Shown here piece by piece: positions 29,889-40,868 of a stretch of DNA of 56,497 bases. Both the position numbers and the translations under genes were made by a program. Location of the stretch: contig JALKBU010000244.1 of assembly GCA_023091735.1 (NCBI GenBank), positions 1-56,497 of the forward strand. The letters run 5' to 3'. This DNA is from Trichomonas tenax (taxonomy: Eukaryota; Parabasalia; Trichomonadida; Trichomonadidae). Within the stretch, counting starts at the first letter, position 1. The number at the start of each line of letters is the position of its first letter. The notes beneath the pieces were generated by a model. The model saw only the letters and a list, made by a program, of their open reading frames with translations, was not told the origin of the DNA and did no database searches.

Positions 29889-30746
29889 ATACTTTGCTTC
29901 AAAGGTGTTAGATCAGATGCTTCCATTGAGATATATTCGTCAATATTTTCAAGTATTACAGCAAGTTCAGCAGGATCTGCAATATATTGTGGCCCCAATA
30001 GTGTCTTAACACTTGGTTTGTCTGTTTTTAAGAACTGCTATACCAACAGAGATGGAACGGTAACTAGTCATATATCCAAGGTTTCAGGTTGTATATTTTT
30101 AGAAAATTATGCTAATTCTGCATCAGCATTTAATTGTCGAGATCTATCATCAATAACATTAACATCAGTTCTAAGATGCACACATATTGCTAGAACATGT
30201 TATTTGATGAAGATGACTGATTTTGATAAATCAAATTTTTCTGAATGCCAAGGATCAGCTTGTTCCGTTTTCTCTGCTTACGGTGGAGCCAATTGTAAAG
30301 ACACTATATATGACCACTGCAAGGATTCTGATTGGTCGATTGAAATGTATTATAGTTCATACAATTTTTTTCATGTCAACTTTATAAATCATTCAAATCC
30401 TGGTGATAGACATGGTTTCATCACGACTGGAAGAGAGGCGCAAGTTCTATTCGATGAGTGTTTATTGATGCTATTCAACACAACAACATTCTTTTCTATA
30501 GCTTATTCGAATACGAATGGGAAATGCATCATTCGAAATAGTATAATTATTCATGATGATATTACCACAACATCTGTTCTAATCATTGAGAACTGTTCTA
30601 CATACAGCACATACACTTTTGTTCCAACGTTCTTGATCGAGTATGATTCCATATATAATATTGGTAAACAATTATCATGTAATCAAAAAACAATTCCAAT
30701 TGATCCAATGAAATATATTTACATTTTTATTGTGCTAGAACTATAA
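29889..30746 (+). pseudogene. 5'-truncated beta-helix-like surface protein fragment
   Basis: The frame is open from just after a TAA at 29886-29888 to a TAA at 30744-30746, about 285 codons, with no ATG before the repeat region starts. Readable repeats are SIFSSITASSAGSAIYC, SVFKNCYT, GCIFLENYANSASAFNC, SNFSECQGSACSVFSAYGG, HVNFINHSN and IENCSTYSTYTF. The alternating F-x-x-C, SS and GG pattern is that of trichomonad beta-helix (pectin-lyase-like) extracellular proteins, the same style as the pair at 6.2-8.7 kb. The absence of a start codon and signal peptide marks it as a fragment. The body is undamaged, so the truncation is recent or the start lies in an unrecognised upstream exon. Confidence 0.6.
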
Positions 30747-31065
30747 AAATTAATTACATTACGTTGTATTTTAAACGAAATATATTACCATAGTTTGCAC
30801 TTCCCCTGTTAAATTTGTGATAGAGACGCCCATATGTAAACTCGGAAAATATATTGTTGGAAGAACATGTGTTCATCATTTTTAGATTTGCATTTAGTTG
30901 GTGTTTCAACTATTTCTTTGTAATCAGATAACTGCAAGTCTTGATTAAATTATGTGAATTTTAATCCAAAAAGTGTTTTAAATATTAACCTTAACATTAA
31001 ATATTAACCTTATTTAAATCCACAAGCATTCTTTAATGAAACAATATAAAATAGTTTAATCATGG
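30747..31065. other. Spacer with a short direct repeat
   Basis: TAAATATTAACCTTA occurs at 30979-30993 and 30998-31012. It is the 3' flank of the CFAP410-like gene, with no other feature. Confidence 0.5.
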
Positions 31066-31857
31066 TTATTGCGTAAGATCGCGAATCTTATGAAGAACAA
31101 TTTCGAGTGAATCAATCGATAATTCAGGAAGTAAAGTTAAAACAGCATTTAAGAGATTTTTATCATCCTCCTTCGATGGTTTTGACAGTGCTGACTTAGC
31201 GTGCGGAACATGGTACTTCGAAACACTTGGATTCTTAATTGCAAGTGCAGATGGAACTCTTTTGTTTTCTGGAGAGCTGCGGGATGGATTTGAAGGCTGC
31301 AAAATAGGTGGAGGATCATTGTTAATAAGCTTTAAATCTATTTCTGGAGCATCTGCAAAAGATTTAGGTGTGCGAGCAAGTTTATCGCCTGGAGCAAAAG
31401 CGTTTCGATTATCTTTGTAAGAATTGGACTTAGTGAGAGCGACAAATCGTCTTTCTGCGTCAGATATTTCGATATCATCGAGTTTTGTTAATTGCGGAAG
31501 ACATTTGATAATAAATTCACGATAATAAGGTTGTTCTGCAACTGGGTTATTCATCATCCACAGAACTCTTAAGTTTTTGAGTTCTTTTAAGTAATTTAAT
31601 TCTTCAAAAGTCGAAATTTGATTGTATCTTATATATAATTCGCGAAGTTTTGAGCATTTAGAGAATGGTTTGAGTGTCCTGATCTTGTTTCCAGTGAAAT
31701 AAGCAATTTCTAAGCTCATCATATATTCAACAATGGCGATATCAGAGAGATTTTCGTGGTAAAAGTAAACTTTCTCCACTTCCTCTATGTTAGCGACCTT
31801 CGTGGCAAGCATTACCATTCCATCCGTCAACGTAACGTTGTTTGGATCGCTTATCAT
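31066..31857 (-). CDS. CFAP410: CFAP410 (C21orf2)-like leucine-rich repeat protein
   Basis: 263 residues. The N-terminal half (about 20-150) holds SDS22-type leucine-rich repeats capped by RVLWMMNNPVAEQPYYREF, then LPQLTKLDDIEIS, in the order found in human CFAP410 (LRVLWLAENP, LPRLQKLD). A disordered middle follows. A C-terminal helix at about 228-260 (NLLNAVLTLLPELSIDSLEIV) parallels the CFAP410 C-terminal helical oligomerisation domain. Its spacing from the LRRs and the total length (human 256) agree. CFAP410 acts at basal bodies and ciliary bases, with NEK1 in animals; trichomonads carry flagella, which suits this. The ATG at 31857 is the first in frame, with AAAGTGTCAAAA about 50 nt upstream. 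Confidence 0.85.
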   Translation of the reverse strand: MISDPNNVTLTDGMVMLATKVANIEEVEKVYFYHENLSDIAIVEYMMSLEIAYFTGNKIRTLKPFSKCSKLRELYIRYNQISTFEELNYLKELKNLRVLWMMNNPVAEQPYYREFIIKCLPQLTKLDDIEISDAERRFVALTKSNSYKDNRNAFAPGDKLARTPKSFADAPEIDLKLINNDPPPILQPSNPSRSSPENKRVPSALAIKNPSVSKYHVPHAKSALSKPSKEDDKNLLNAVLTLLPELSIDSLEIVLHKIRDLTQ

Positions 31858-33124
31858 TTTTTTTGAAGAAAATAAAACAGATAATTTACATAGATTTGTG
31901 ACATTATTTTTGACACTTTAAAGTTCATTAAAAACTTCAGTCCATGATTTAATATATTAAAAAATGAATTTAAGCAATTTAAATAATTTCCAACAAAAAA
32001 TGGAGATCTGTCAATATGGAATTCAGGCTTTAATGAATGCACTGATATATTCATATATATGTCTCAAAACTAAAATGATGACATGAATAATTATGTCAGT
32101 TTTCCGAGGTTTCTTTTATGAATATTGAATCAGGAATCGGCATTTCTGTTTAAATTTATTTAAATATAGCATCATACCTCGCCGAAAATCCTCTCATTAT
32201 GAAAATCAAACGTGGCTGATTGATGTCATATCATTTAGAGGATCAAATATGAATGATTGATGTAATATAGTAATGTTGATCAAATGTGACTGATTATTTG
32301 CTCAACGATATATTCAACAATTTGGAGAGATTCTTTCTGATAACTAATTGATAACTAAAATGCCCCAATGTGAATGAACAATTTCATGATTAATGATGGT
32401 ATTCCTATAGGATTGAAGTCTTTTTGAAATTCAATCAAATAGGATGTGCAAGGGTGTGTTTAGTGCAGAAAGATAGAGAATGAGTTGAAATGTTATAATG
32501 GCATCATTATAAACCCTATCAAATTTAAGCATTATAGCTATGTTTTGAAGTTTCTATTTCGATTATAAGTCACTCAAATATTACAATTTTGACATCCGTC
32601 ATTTTTTGCAAAATTTGGGTATCAAAATGTTTTCTTGCTTGAATATAGTGACCAATAGTAAAGTACAGATCAATTTAAGCATATGCATAGATAGGCTGAA
32701 AGATTATGAATCTGAATCTATAGAGCAAAATAAAAAATCAAGGCTGTGTAACTTGAATAACTCTATAAAAGCGAAACTGAATTTTTTTATGAAATTTCAA
32801 AAAAAGTGAAAACACTTTCATCATTTGTCATGATGTCATATTGTGTTCACAATCAACTACAATCTATATAATGTTAATATCTAATAAACATATATCTTAT
32901 TTATATATTATATCGTTGTTTTCCTTCATAATATCTGTATCAGATCAAAATAAAAAATCACGTCATATTTTTCAAATTTGTAATTGAAATGCTATTTTGA
33001 CCATATACATCAAACTTGACTTCATTCAATTGCAGAGGGTAATAGACCATCAACTATAGATCCAGTGTGTTCCTAAGAAAAGTAATTGGCACATCTCAGT
33101 AATTAATGTTAAAGCAAATATTCG
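31858..33124. other. AT-rich spacer
   Basis: Short frames at 31854-32054 and 32606-32809 look like chance. GATTGATGT and similar words recur near 32215-32290. No supported gene. Confidence 0.45.
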
Positions 33125-33658
33125 ATGGGAATCAAATTTTTGTCAAAAAATTGTGTTTGCAGAGAAAACATGTCTTTCGAGATTTTTGTTTTCATATCAT
33201 TAATAAATCATCTATCTACTAATGTTATTATAATCAATACTGTATCTATTATATACAGTAACTATTGTCTATGTCTTTTATCAATCATTGGGTTGTCTGT
33301 AATGAAAACAAAAAAAAAACATCTCAGATTGTCAAAATTCGAGCCGTCTCTATTTATGGGATTGCTTATCAGCAACCTAAGATTCAGTTACAATTATGAG
33401 TATATCCATAGATTATATACGAGGTATACTATACGTGTAATAGCAGAGAAAGATTGTTTCAAGGACTCAATTTTGTTTTTATATCCCGCCATGGCGCCAA
33501 AATTATATGACACATTTCTCTATATAAGAGTTATTATAGTTGTATATTATATATGTGTTAATAGAATGATTCAGATTTGCTCCAATCTTTCTGCGCCAAA
33601 CACAACCTTGCACACCCTATATGAATTATGTATCGCTTTAAATAATTATGTTTTATAA
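33125..33658 (+). CDS. Hypothetical protein, hydrophobic, doubtful
   Basis: 177 codons open from the ATG at 33125 in very AT-rich sequence; a frame this long is unlikely by chance at about 70% AT. The protein is rich in Ile, Tyr, Leu and Ser, with two or three possible membrane segments (about 17-57 and 130-150). I see no family signature and no initiator-like motif close to the ATG. It ends less than 40 bp before the 3' end of the convergent AP-2 alpha gene. It could be a lineage-specific membrane protein or a decayed frame. Confidence 0.3.
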   Translation: MGIKFLSKNCVCRENMSFEIFVFISLINHLSTNVIIINTVSIIYSNYCLCLLSIIGLSVMKTKKKHLRLSKFEPSLFMGLLISNLRFSYNYEYIHRLYTRYTIRVIAEKDCFKDSILFLYPAMAPKLYDTFLYIRVIIVVYYICVNRMIQICSNLSAPNTTLHTLYELCIALNNYVL

Positions 33659-33695
33659 ATAAATATTTATACAAACAAAAAAAATAAATAAAATG

Positions 33696-36146
33696 TTATG
33701 AATAAGAAAATGCTTTCTTGATCATTTCCAAGCAAGCGTGTGTAGCTTTCCTCTTGACAGAGTGAACTTCACACTTCAGAATCATTTCATTTTCTGAAAA
33801 TGTGAATTTGGATAAAATTCCAAGATTTTCACCTTTAGCTGTCTTGAAGTAACCAGAAGTGCAAACTTCACTATTTTCTTTGTCGCACTTGATTACATAT
33901 AGATTTAATTTTTCAACGGTCTTTGATATCGATTGAATAACATCTCCATCTGGAATGACTAAATAAGTCAATCCAGTCAGCTTTTTGTAACTAGTTTTGT
34001 GCCAGCTCTCAAGATAATTTTTGTAATTCATAGAGTACGGCCAAAAGAAAGAAACGATGGAAACAGGAACTTGGAATCTGCAACGCTTTTTGCCAGAGAA
34101 TAACATCTCCATCTCAGGGCAATTGCAAAATGGTCCTTTCACAACATATGAAATTTGAACAACTGTGAAGCTTCCGCTTTTAACAACAGTATCATAATTA
34201 GATATAATTCCACTTGCTTTGATATTCCTGTTACAAACTGAGTCGCATTGTTGGATTTTGAGATCCTTTTGAAGCTTATTTTTGACCATGATATTTGCTG
34301 TTGCTGTATTGCTACTTGAATCGATATTAGTTTGTGCGCTGATGGTGATTCCTTCTCCATCGAACACAACATTCTCTTCTTTTGGCTTCTCTCGTTTGAG
34401 ATTTATAGTTGTATCAACGTAATTTGCAGGTGCAGCAAGTTTTAGTTGTGGAATATTTTGCATCGTCAAAACTGCTAATGATTCTTTGATTCTCTGAAGG
34501 ACAATTGTGTTTCCTGTGTTCAGCCAAATAGTAAAATATCCAATGACTGCATTCTTGAATTGTGGAAATTCAATAGCAATCTTTGCCATCGCAGAAATAA
34601 TTGAAATTTGTGTTGATGGATTATGATAAACAAATCCAGTTCCAAGTGCATTTATAGGAAAAGTTGGAGTGAATGGGCAGTTAATTTCAACTGCATGTGC
34701 AACAATCTTCATTAGTGGTGATGAAACTCTTGGATTGACTTGAAGTTTTGTCAATAAGTCTTTGACAACTTCTTTGTAATTTTTTTCATCTTTCAAGAGC
34801 GCTTTTGCAGCGATTCCCCAGATGCATTCACTTGATTTATCGCCAAAATCAACAATCTTGAGAAGCGAATCTCTTGCATAAGCATTATCTATAGCAAAGC
34901 TGTCAATGATTGTTGCCATTTTCTTGCAAAGAGATTTTTTCATCGATTCTCTGCAAATATTGATAAAAGGAATCATTTTCTCTGCGATATGATGATAGTT
35001 GTCTCTTGTTGTGATCAAGAAAAGAAGATTGAGTGCATTGCTGCAGAATGGTGGAATATGATCTTGTGAAATATTGATTAAATCGTCAGTAATTGGATCG
35101 AAAAATGACACAAAACCTGGATTTGTTTCAACAAGTAAAACGAGGCATTCAAGCATGAATGGAAAAGAAGTCAGATGCAAAGAGAATATGCTGATGATCT
35201 TCTTATATGTTTCCATTGATAATTCCGGAATTTTAACGAAAACACGAAACGCATCTGAAAATATCATCAAAAAAGTGTGAAGATTTTCAAGTTCGAAGTG
35301 TCCAATGAATAAATCTAAGAGCTTATTCGCTATTTTATCGATCTTTTCGATCTCTTCATCCTCGAAAACCCTTCTTACAGCGAGAATTCGGAACAAATTC
35401 GATAAAAGGAATGGACAAGGATGACCTTTATACATTAACTCCTTGGGACAGTCATTGTTAAGTAAAATCGATGCCGTAATATCTATTGCTGCACTCTGAA
35501 TGTTGTCTGTCACGTTTGAATTGTTGAGATGAACAATCGTCAACGCTAAAACCGAGCTAGAAAGCGCCACGCCGAGTGACTGCGATTTCATGAGCTGTGC
35601 GATTCGTGGGGAAACGTGTTCAATGATGTAAAGCTGCTGTGAAGTCTGATATAACCTGGCCAAAGTTAATAATGCTCTTTTTCTCGTTACATCATCCAAA
35701 ATGTTTTGGAAGGCGATGTCAACTATTGATGGCGCAAGGATCTCAGCCAACTGTGATGAATTAATCGAAGCTACGGCGATTAATGTCAAATTCGTTGATT
35801 CAGGAAATGAAGTATTAAGCAAATGCTTCTTCATCACTGGTATCAAATCAACACTGCAGTCCGGGTATGTGTTCATATACAAGATAATCATCATCCATCC
35901 AATCTGACGACATTTATATGATTTTTCTTCGAGTAATTCGATAGCTTGCTTGAAACCGAACTGTATTTCGCATCCTTCGAACATTAAAAAGCAAATCTTC
36001 GCGATACTTTTTTTCTTGCAATATTTTCGAATGTTGTCTTTCATGAATAATCGTTTCAGTTTAATCAATTCCTCAGAGACCCTCAGATATCGACTCTCTT
36101 GAGGCATCTCTTCGTATTCTAATATTAAGTTTCTTAATCCTCTCAT
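33696..36146 (-). CDS. AP-2 complex alpha subunit (alpha-adaptin)
   Basis: 816 residues. The start MRGLRNLI and the KYCKKKSIAKICFLMFEG block (40-57) parallel mammalian alpha-adaptin (MRGLAVFI, YSKKKYVCKLLFIFLLG). The Lys triplet at 44-46 matches the PtdIns(4,5)P2-binding site. Residues 1 to about 590 form the armadillo-like trunk. A short hinge leads to a C-terminal ear: a beta-sandwich from about 600 (ISAQTNIDSS) and a platform from about 700 with FFWPYSMNYKNYLESW, like the human FFQPTEMASQDFFQRW. It is about 120 residues shorter than human, mainly in the hinge. It would select cargo and recruit clathrin partners at the plasma membrane with beta, mu2 and sigma2, none of which is in this window. 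Gamma-adaptin is the nearest alternative, but the start and ear favour alpha. Confidence 0.85.
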   Translation of the reverse strand: MRGLRNLILEYEEMPQESRYLRVSEELIKLKRLFMKDNIRKYCKKKSIAKICFLMFEGCEIQFGFKQAIELLEEKSYKCRQIGWMMIILYMNTYPDCSVDLIPVMKKHLLNTSFPESTNLTLIAVASINSSQLAEILAPSIVDIAFQNILDDVTRKRALLTLARLYQTSQQLYIIEHVSPRIAQLMKSQSLGVALSSSVLALTIVHLNNSNVTDNIQSAAIDITASILLNNDCPKELMYKGHPCPFLLSNLFRILAVRRVFEDEEIEKIDKIANKLLDLFIGHFELENLHTFLMIFSDAFRVFVKIPELSMETYKKIISIFSLHLTSFPFMLECLVLLVETNPGFVSFFDPITDDLINISQDHIPPFCSNALNLLFLITTRDNYHHIAEKMIPFINICRESMKKSLCKKMATIIDSFAIDNAYARDSLLKIVDFGDKSSECIWGIAAKALLKDEKNYKEVVKDLLTKLQVNPRVSSPLMKIVAHAVEINCPFTPTFPINALGTGFVYHNPSTQISIISAMAKIAIEFPQFKNAVIGYFTIWLNTGNTIVLQRIKESLAVLTMQNIPQLKLAAPANYVDTTINLKREKPKEENVVFDGEGITISAQTNIDSSSNTATANIMVKNKLQKDLKIQQCDSVCNRNIKASGIISNYDTVVKSGSFTVVQISYVVKGPFCNCPEMEMLFSGKKRCRFQVPVSIVSFFWPYSMNYKNYLESWHKTSYKKLTGLTYLVIPDGDVIQSISKTVEKLNLYVIKCDKENSEVCTSGYFKTAKGENLGILSKFTFSENEMILKCEVHSVKRKATHACLEMIKKAFSYS

Positions 36147-39100
36147 TTCAACAAAAAAAATTAATTCTTAACTAATTCAAATTTATTGTATTCTTTATGC
36201 TATATATAATCTATTTATCATGAAATTTTAGAAAAATATTTTTGTATCGAAATTGTGGATTTTGCTCTATATATCATTTTGATAAATATTTGTCGAATTT
36301 TTTCATTTTTCTCAAAAATTAAATTTTAAAATTTTAATTATAACATGACAATGAATATGTAAAATATTAAATTTTTGTTTTGGTCGGATGCAACCCCTTT
36401 ATTTTAATAAATATTATATTTATATTATCTATATTGTCTGTAATATGTCAAATAATTTAGGGAATTTGTAGATTTATCAAAAAGTGTTAAATTAACACAT
36501 GAAAATTTTGTCAACAATTTTGATATGAATCAACCCTTTATTATGGTTTACATATTATATTTAAAAAGGGTTTGTAAAATTATTGAAAAGTGGAATAACA
36601 ATTTTTGATCTGATTATACCAACAGACACAAATTTCAAAAATTCTAAAATTATATGAAGTAGCACTTCCTGAAGTCATAACTATGTAAATGCAGTTGCAT
36701 CTTACATCAATATCGTGAACAACATAAATTGCACATAATATGTCAATATATATGAGACATAGATAAGTGTTATATAGGTTTAGTTGGAAAATGAACTAAT
36801 TTTTGAAAACATTGAATAATTTCTCAAATTTTATATTTATGAACTATAAACCATGTGATAAGATATCGCAGATGTAATATATATAAATATTGTTATGTTA
36901 GGACGAATACCATATTTTTTGCCCAAATCTCAGATATCATATATAAATAATCAAATATTTGTATAACTATATAGGATATGGATGCTATTGGGATGTAAGT
37001 TATAAGTATAAGTTCAAATGCTTTACATCTATAAGATATTCGATATGAGATTTTAGATTTCGGCCTAAAATGTGAAAACTTCATTATAATCTATAATTTT
37101 ATATGACATGTATGATATATTTACTAAAAGCATAGTAAAATATTTTTTTAAAAGCCAAATAACCTTGAAATGTAAAGTGGCAGAATGACAAATGTCAAAA
37201 CCTAATTCGTGATTACATTCCCCTCTTTCAAATAGTTTATACATGAATCACACTCTTAGTAAATAATAATGACGAGAGTTGATCGGATTTTCTCAATATT
37301 TGGATTTTATGTTAAATATATGATCTACATCACATGCCATATTCAAATCTTAAGGAATTGAGCTCTATTGATAATATATTTTTGTGTTGAAATAAATTTT
37401 CTTTATTAAAACGAAGGTCTAAGAGTGAGCACAAATTATGTTGACGCTTCTGGTGATAGTTCGTGGTTGGACTTGGAAAAAGACTTCGATTTTGTTGTAA
37501 AATGAATAAATTTTTCAGGAGTCTAACGTTGTTTATAAATTTGAAACATATTATTAAACGCTGCATCACATTGATCTTATTATGGCATTGATGCTGCAAA
37601 TTATCTTATAATGTTTGTATCAAACGTCAAATAAGCTGGTCTATTATTATTAAAACTATGGACAAGCAGTACCATATTCATATACATATTACAGCGAAGG
37701 TAAGTGTACAATACGAAGGCATTGAGTCACTGCAAAAAGTAAATTAATTTCTGTGAAATAATTATAGTCTAATCCAACTTAAAATAATTATAGTTTCTAT
37801 ATATAGATTGTTAATGTAGGCTACCTGCGAGGTTTAAAACCATCGTTCTCTGATATCGAGAGAGTTTATCACAATATTCCATTCTCTTTACTACAATGAT
37901 CATTCGAGCTTTATATTTGGTATATAGGGATCGTATGCGTTGAATCCTACAAGAAAGAAAGCTTGGATATTAGAAATATACCGGACATTTGTATAGAAGC
38001 GATTAAATGATATCGACAGCTCTCCTTGGTTCAGTAAACACTACAGAAACTATCGATAATAGCTGAAAGCTAGACAATATTTGTGGTTGGATCAAAATCT
38101 TCAACGAGGAGGACAATTCACCAAAAACAAAATAATACACATCATAGCATAAACATATTCAACATCAAATGACTTGTCATGAAATTCATTATTGAATAGT
38201 TCTTAAATGTTCGGAAAACGAGCCGGATTTTTTGTGTAAATGAAGACTAGTCCATTAATTTAATTGGAATTAGAAAGACTATTTGACATTGACGAGTTTT
38301 GTAATGTAAAAGGAACATTTTATTGATGTTTAGCTTGTAACTTTGCGAATGCCAATGGATTTATGAGTCCATTGGTCGGTGCCTGGTGAAGTAATTTCCG
38401 ACAAATTAATGATTATCTGATCTTTACACATTTGATTTGTAAGAGATTGATGACCGGTGTTGTCCAGTACATAACTGCGACCTGCGTAATAATGAATTTC
38501 ACGATAAGAAAACATATCAATTACAAATAATCAAAAAGCTTTTGATAATGCGATATTTTGATTCCTTTCACTCACAGCAATGTAGATGAGAATATTTGAA
38601 GTGTCGTTTTCGAACAATTAAAGACCTGAAACCGACTATGGAAAAGCCATTGAATTTCATTCAGGGAAAAGCAATTTTTTTTAGTCAGTTTTATCTCCTC
38701 AGAAAAAATAAAAAATTTGTTCATGTTTCTGACAAAATTTTAAATCTCAAAAATTCTTTGATTATTACTTATGCTTTGAGATGTCTTTAATTTTATTACA
38801 AAATATTTAATATTATAGAAATATTTCATGAAAAGAAAGCTCATTTTTAAACTTTGTTGAGATACTTGCATTACCTAATGATAGTAATGTCTATTAAATG
38901 ATTTAGAAATGGCATAAAATTATTTTTGAACGAGAAAGTTTTATTTTTGTAAGCAAGGATATGTTTTTTATCAATCAAAAATATTGATAAGAAAAAATAT
39001 TTTAAATGTGGAAACAGTTATGCTATTGATGTTGATACTAATTCTCTTAAAATTGTAAAAAATGTTCAGATTTCATCATCAATAACATGATAATATCACA

Positions 39101-39323
39101 TGTCATCTCACATATTTACATGAGCTGATATCAAAGATTAGATTGTGAAAGCTTCAATTTGTGTTTACCTTCATGAACGTTTAGATACGTTGATTCGATG
39201 AAAAACTCATCAGTAAGAGATGTTAATGAACCAATGGGCACTTATCCAGAACAATTTCAAACATGAAATATTATAGAAGAAATCATATATTTTATACAAA
39301 CAAACATTTCATTAAATATCATT
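36147..39323. other. Long spacer with traces of decayed coding sequence
   Basis: 3.2 kb. Most is AT-rich. Between about 37650 and 38500, pieces with coding-like composition appear in several frames: GYLRGLKPSFSDIERVYHN near 37820; YIGIVCVESYKKESLDIRN near 37920; ARQYLWLDQNLQRGG near 38065; and, on the minus strand at 38330-38515, SYVLDNTGHQSLTNQMCKD. None is long enough to identify; a dead mobile element or gene is possible. A perfect 8-bp hairpin CCAATGGA/TCCATTGG lies at 38352-38375. Confidence 0.35.
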
Positions 39324-40868
39324 TCAATACGGATCAACTCTCTTGACACGAATACGAGAATATGGCTTATTAGTTTTCATTACGCCTCTGACATCAAGAC
39401 CGCCAATGTTCAATCTTGTCTGACCTTTCTGCTTAATTTCATTCATTTTCCTCTTTGTTCTCGGAGTTGTGACATTTTGTGTTGGACTGAATGAAATTTG
39501 GTTTTCTTTAGCTGTTGAGAGAGCAGATCTCTGCCTTACTGAGTACTTCAGACATTGATGTCCATTTCTTTCGAGTTGATGAAGTAATTGTCTCATTGGA
39601 GCGATTTCTGCTTCCTTCTCGAGTTCAATGGCAATTTTCTGTCTGTCCCAGTTCTGTCTTGCGCAATCATCTTCTTTTTCGTGTTTCTGCTGTATTTGCG
39701 TGAATAAAATTTTCACTTTGCGCATCGCTCTCTTTCTAGCAAGTTCTGTCTCTTCTTTTTCCAATGCATCCGCGTGTCTTTTGAGTTCTTTAGCTCCATT
39801 ATAGTCTTTCTGAATTGCTCTCGTTCTTTGAAGCTCTCTGAGTCCAAGCAATCTTGATGATGGTTTATCGAATTCATGAATGAATTCTGGAGAACTAACT
39901 TTGGCTTCAAGCATTTTGATTTCGCTGTCATGCGCTGATTGGAGTTCTTCCATTTTGAGTTGAGTTGATTCTTCGAACTCTTTCAGCCTATTTGCATACT
40001 TTTGCTCGCAATCTTGAATATTCTGTTTTGTTTGTTCGATTCTCATCTCTATTGTGATGACAGGTTCTTCTTTTGGTTTTGAATTTTCACAATTATGCTC
40101 TAAGAAGTGAATAGCTTCATCCAGTTCTTGTGCACGATCATAATCTTCAAGACTCACTGAATCAAGCTGTAAATGCTTTACGTACTTGATGAGAGGACTT
40201 CTCATTTCAGGCATAGGTCTTTGCTTCTGGTTAATGACTTCAGAGAGAGCTTGATCGAGCTCAGATTCAGAATATCTCGGCGATTGCTCAGAATCGGCAG
40301 ATTGCAATTGCGATGATGCGGGAGATGATGATGGTGGTGAATTAGGCTCAGGGGACTTGAAGTTCACAGACATTCCAGGTTCTGTGTTTGAAGATTCTGA
40401 CTTCTTTGGAATATTGCTTTTTGCTGTCAATAGAGTAAGCTCACCATCAAGGTGATCGTCTATTTCGGTCTGAATCGGATTTGTCGATGATTTTTGAATT
40501 GAAGATCTAATACTAGCGATAATTGGCATTTTAAGACTCGTTAACATTAATTTTGATGAATTTGGAGTCGTGCAATTAGAGTTTGATTGCGGTAAAATCG
40601 ATTTTTGGTTATTTGTTTTTGGAATAGCGATACTTGGAACGATTGGCGGCGGCGTAATTTTTGTTTTAGGCGATTCTTCGTGCTGCTGTGTCACTTCCTT
40701 TTCTTTATTTTGCTGTTGTTGAAGATTTTCCAACAATTCCTCCGTCGCTTCAGAAGTGTAAGAATCAGACAATATTCCCTCCTGGAGACCGTCCTCCAAA
40801 GGGGGAATCTGCGGAGATATTGTTCCGCTGGAGCTTGGCAAAATAGATAGAGGAGTCGAATTCATCAT
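39324..40868 (-). CDS. Coiled-coil protein of unknown function
   Basis: 514 residues. The first 215 are Ser/Pro/Gln-rich and probably disordered (NLQQQQ, SSSPASS). A short helical segment (LEDYDRAQELDEAIHFLEHNC, about 245-265) precedes a long Lys/Glu coiled coil at about 275-440. Within the coil lies RLLGLRELQRTRAIQKDYNGAKELKRHADALEKEE. This L-x-x-x-x-D-Y-x-x-A-K-x-L-K pattern is common to many trichomonad coiled-coil proteins whose role is unknown; a cytoskeletal or centrosomal role is a guess. A basic, Arg/Lys-rich tail (about 465-514) follows. The ATG at 40868 is the first of two adjacent Met codons. The gene is divergent from the pseudogene at 41.2 kb. Confidence 0.7.
   Translation of the reverse strand: MMNSTPLSILPSSSGTISPQIPPLEDGLQEGILSDSYTSEATEELLENLQQQQNKEKEVTQQHEESPKTKITPPPIVPSIAIPKTNNQKSILPQSNSNCTTPNSSKLMLTSLKMPIIASIRSSIQKSSTNPIQTEIDDHLDGELTLLTAKSNIPKKSESSNTEPGMSVNFKSPEPNSPPSSSPASSQLQSADSEQSPRYSESELDQALSEVINQKQRPMPEMRSPLIKYVKHLQLDSVSLEDYDRAQELDEAIHFLEHNCENSKPKEEPVITIEMRIEQTKQNIQDCEQKYANRLKEFEESTQLKMEELQSAHDSEIKMLEAKVSSPEFIHEFDKPSSRLLGLRELQRTRAIQKDYNGAKELKRHADALEKEETELARKRAMRKVKILFTQIQQKHEKEDDCARQNWDRQKIAIELEKEAEIAPMRQLLHQLERNGHQCLKYSVRQRSALSTAKENQISFSPTQNVTTPRTKRKMNEIKQKGQTRLNIGGLDVRGVMKTNKPYSRIRVKRVDPY

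Noticed and set aside
37330..37599. 89-codon minus-strand frame
   Set aside because: Composition follows base content; no domain, promoter motif or codon bias.
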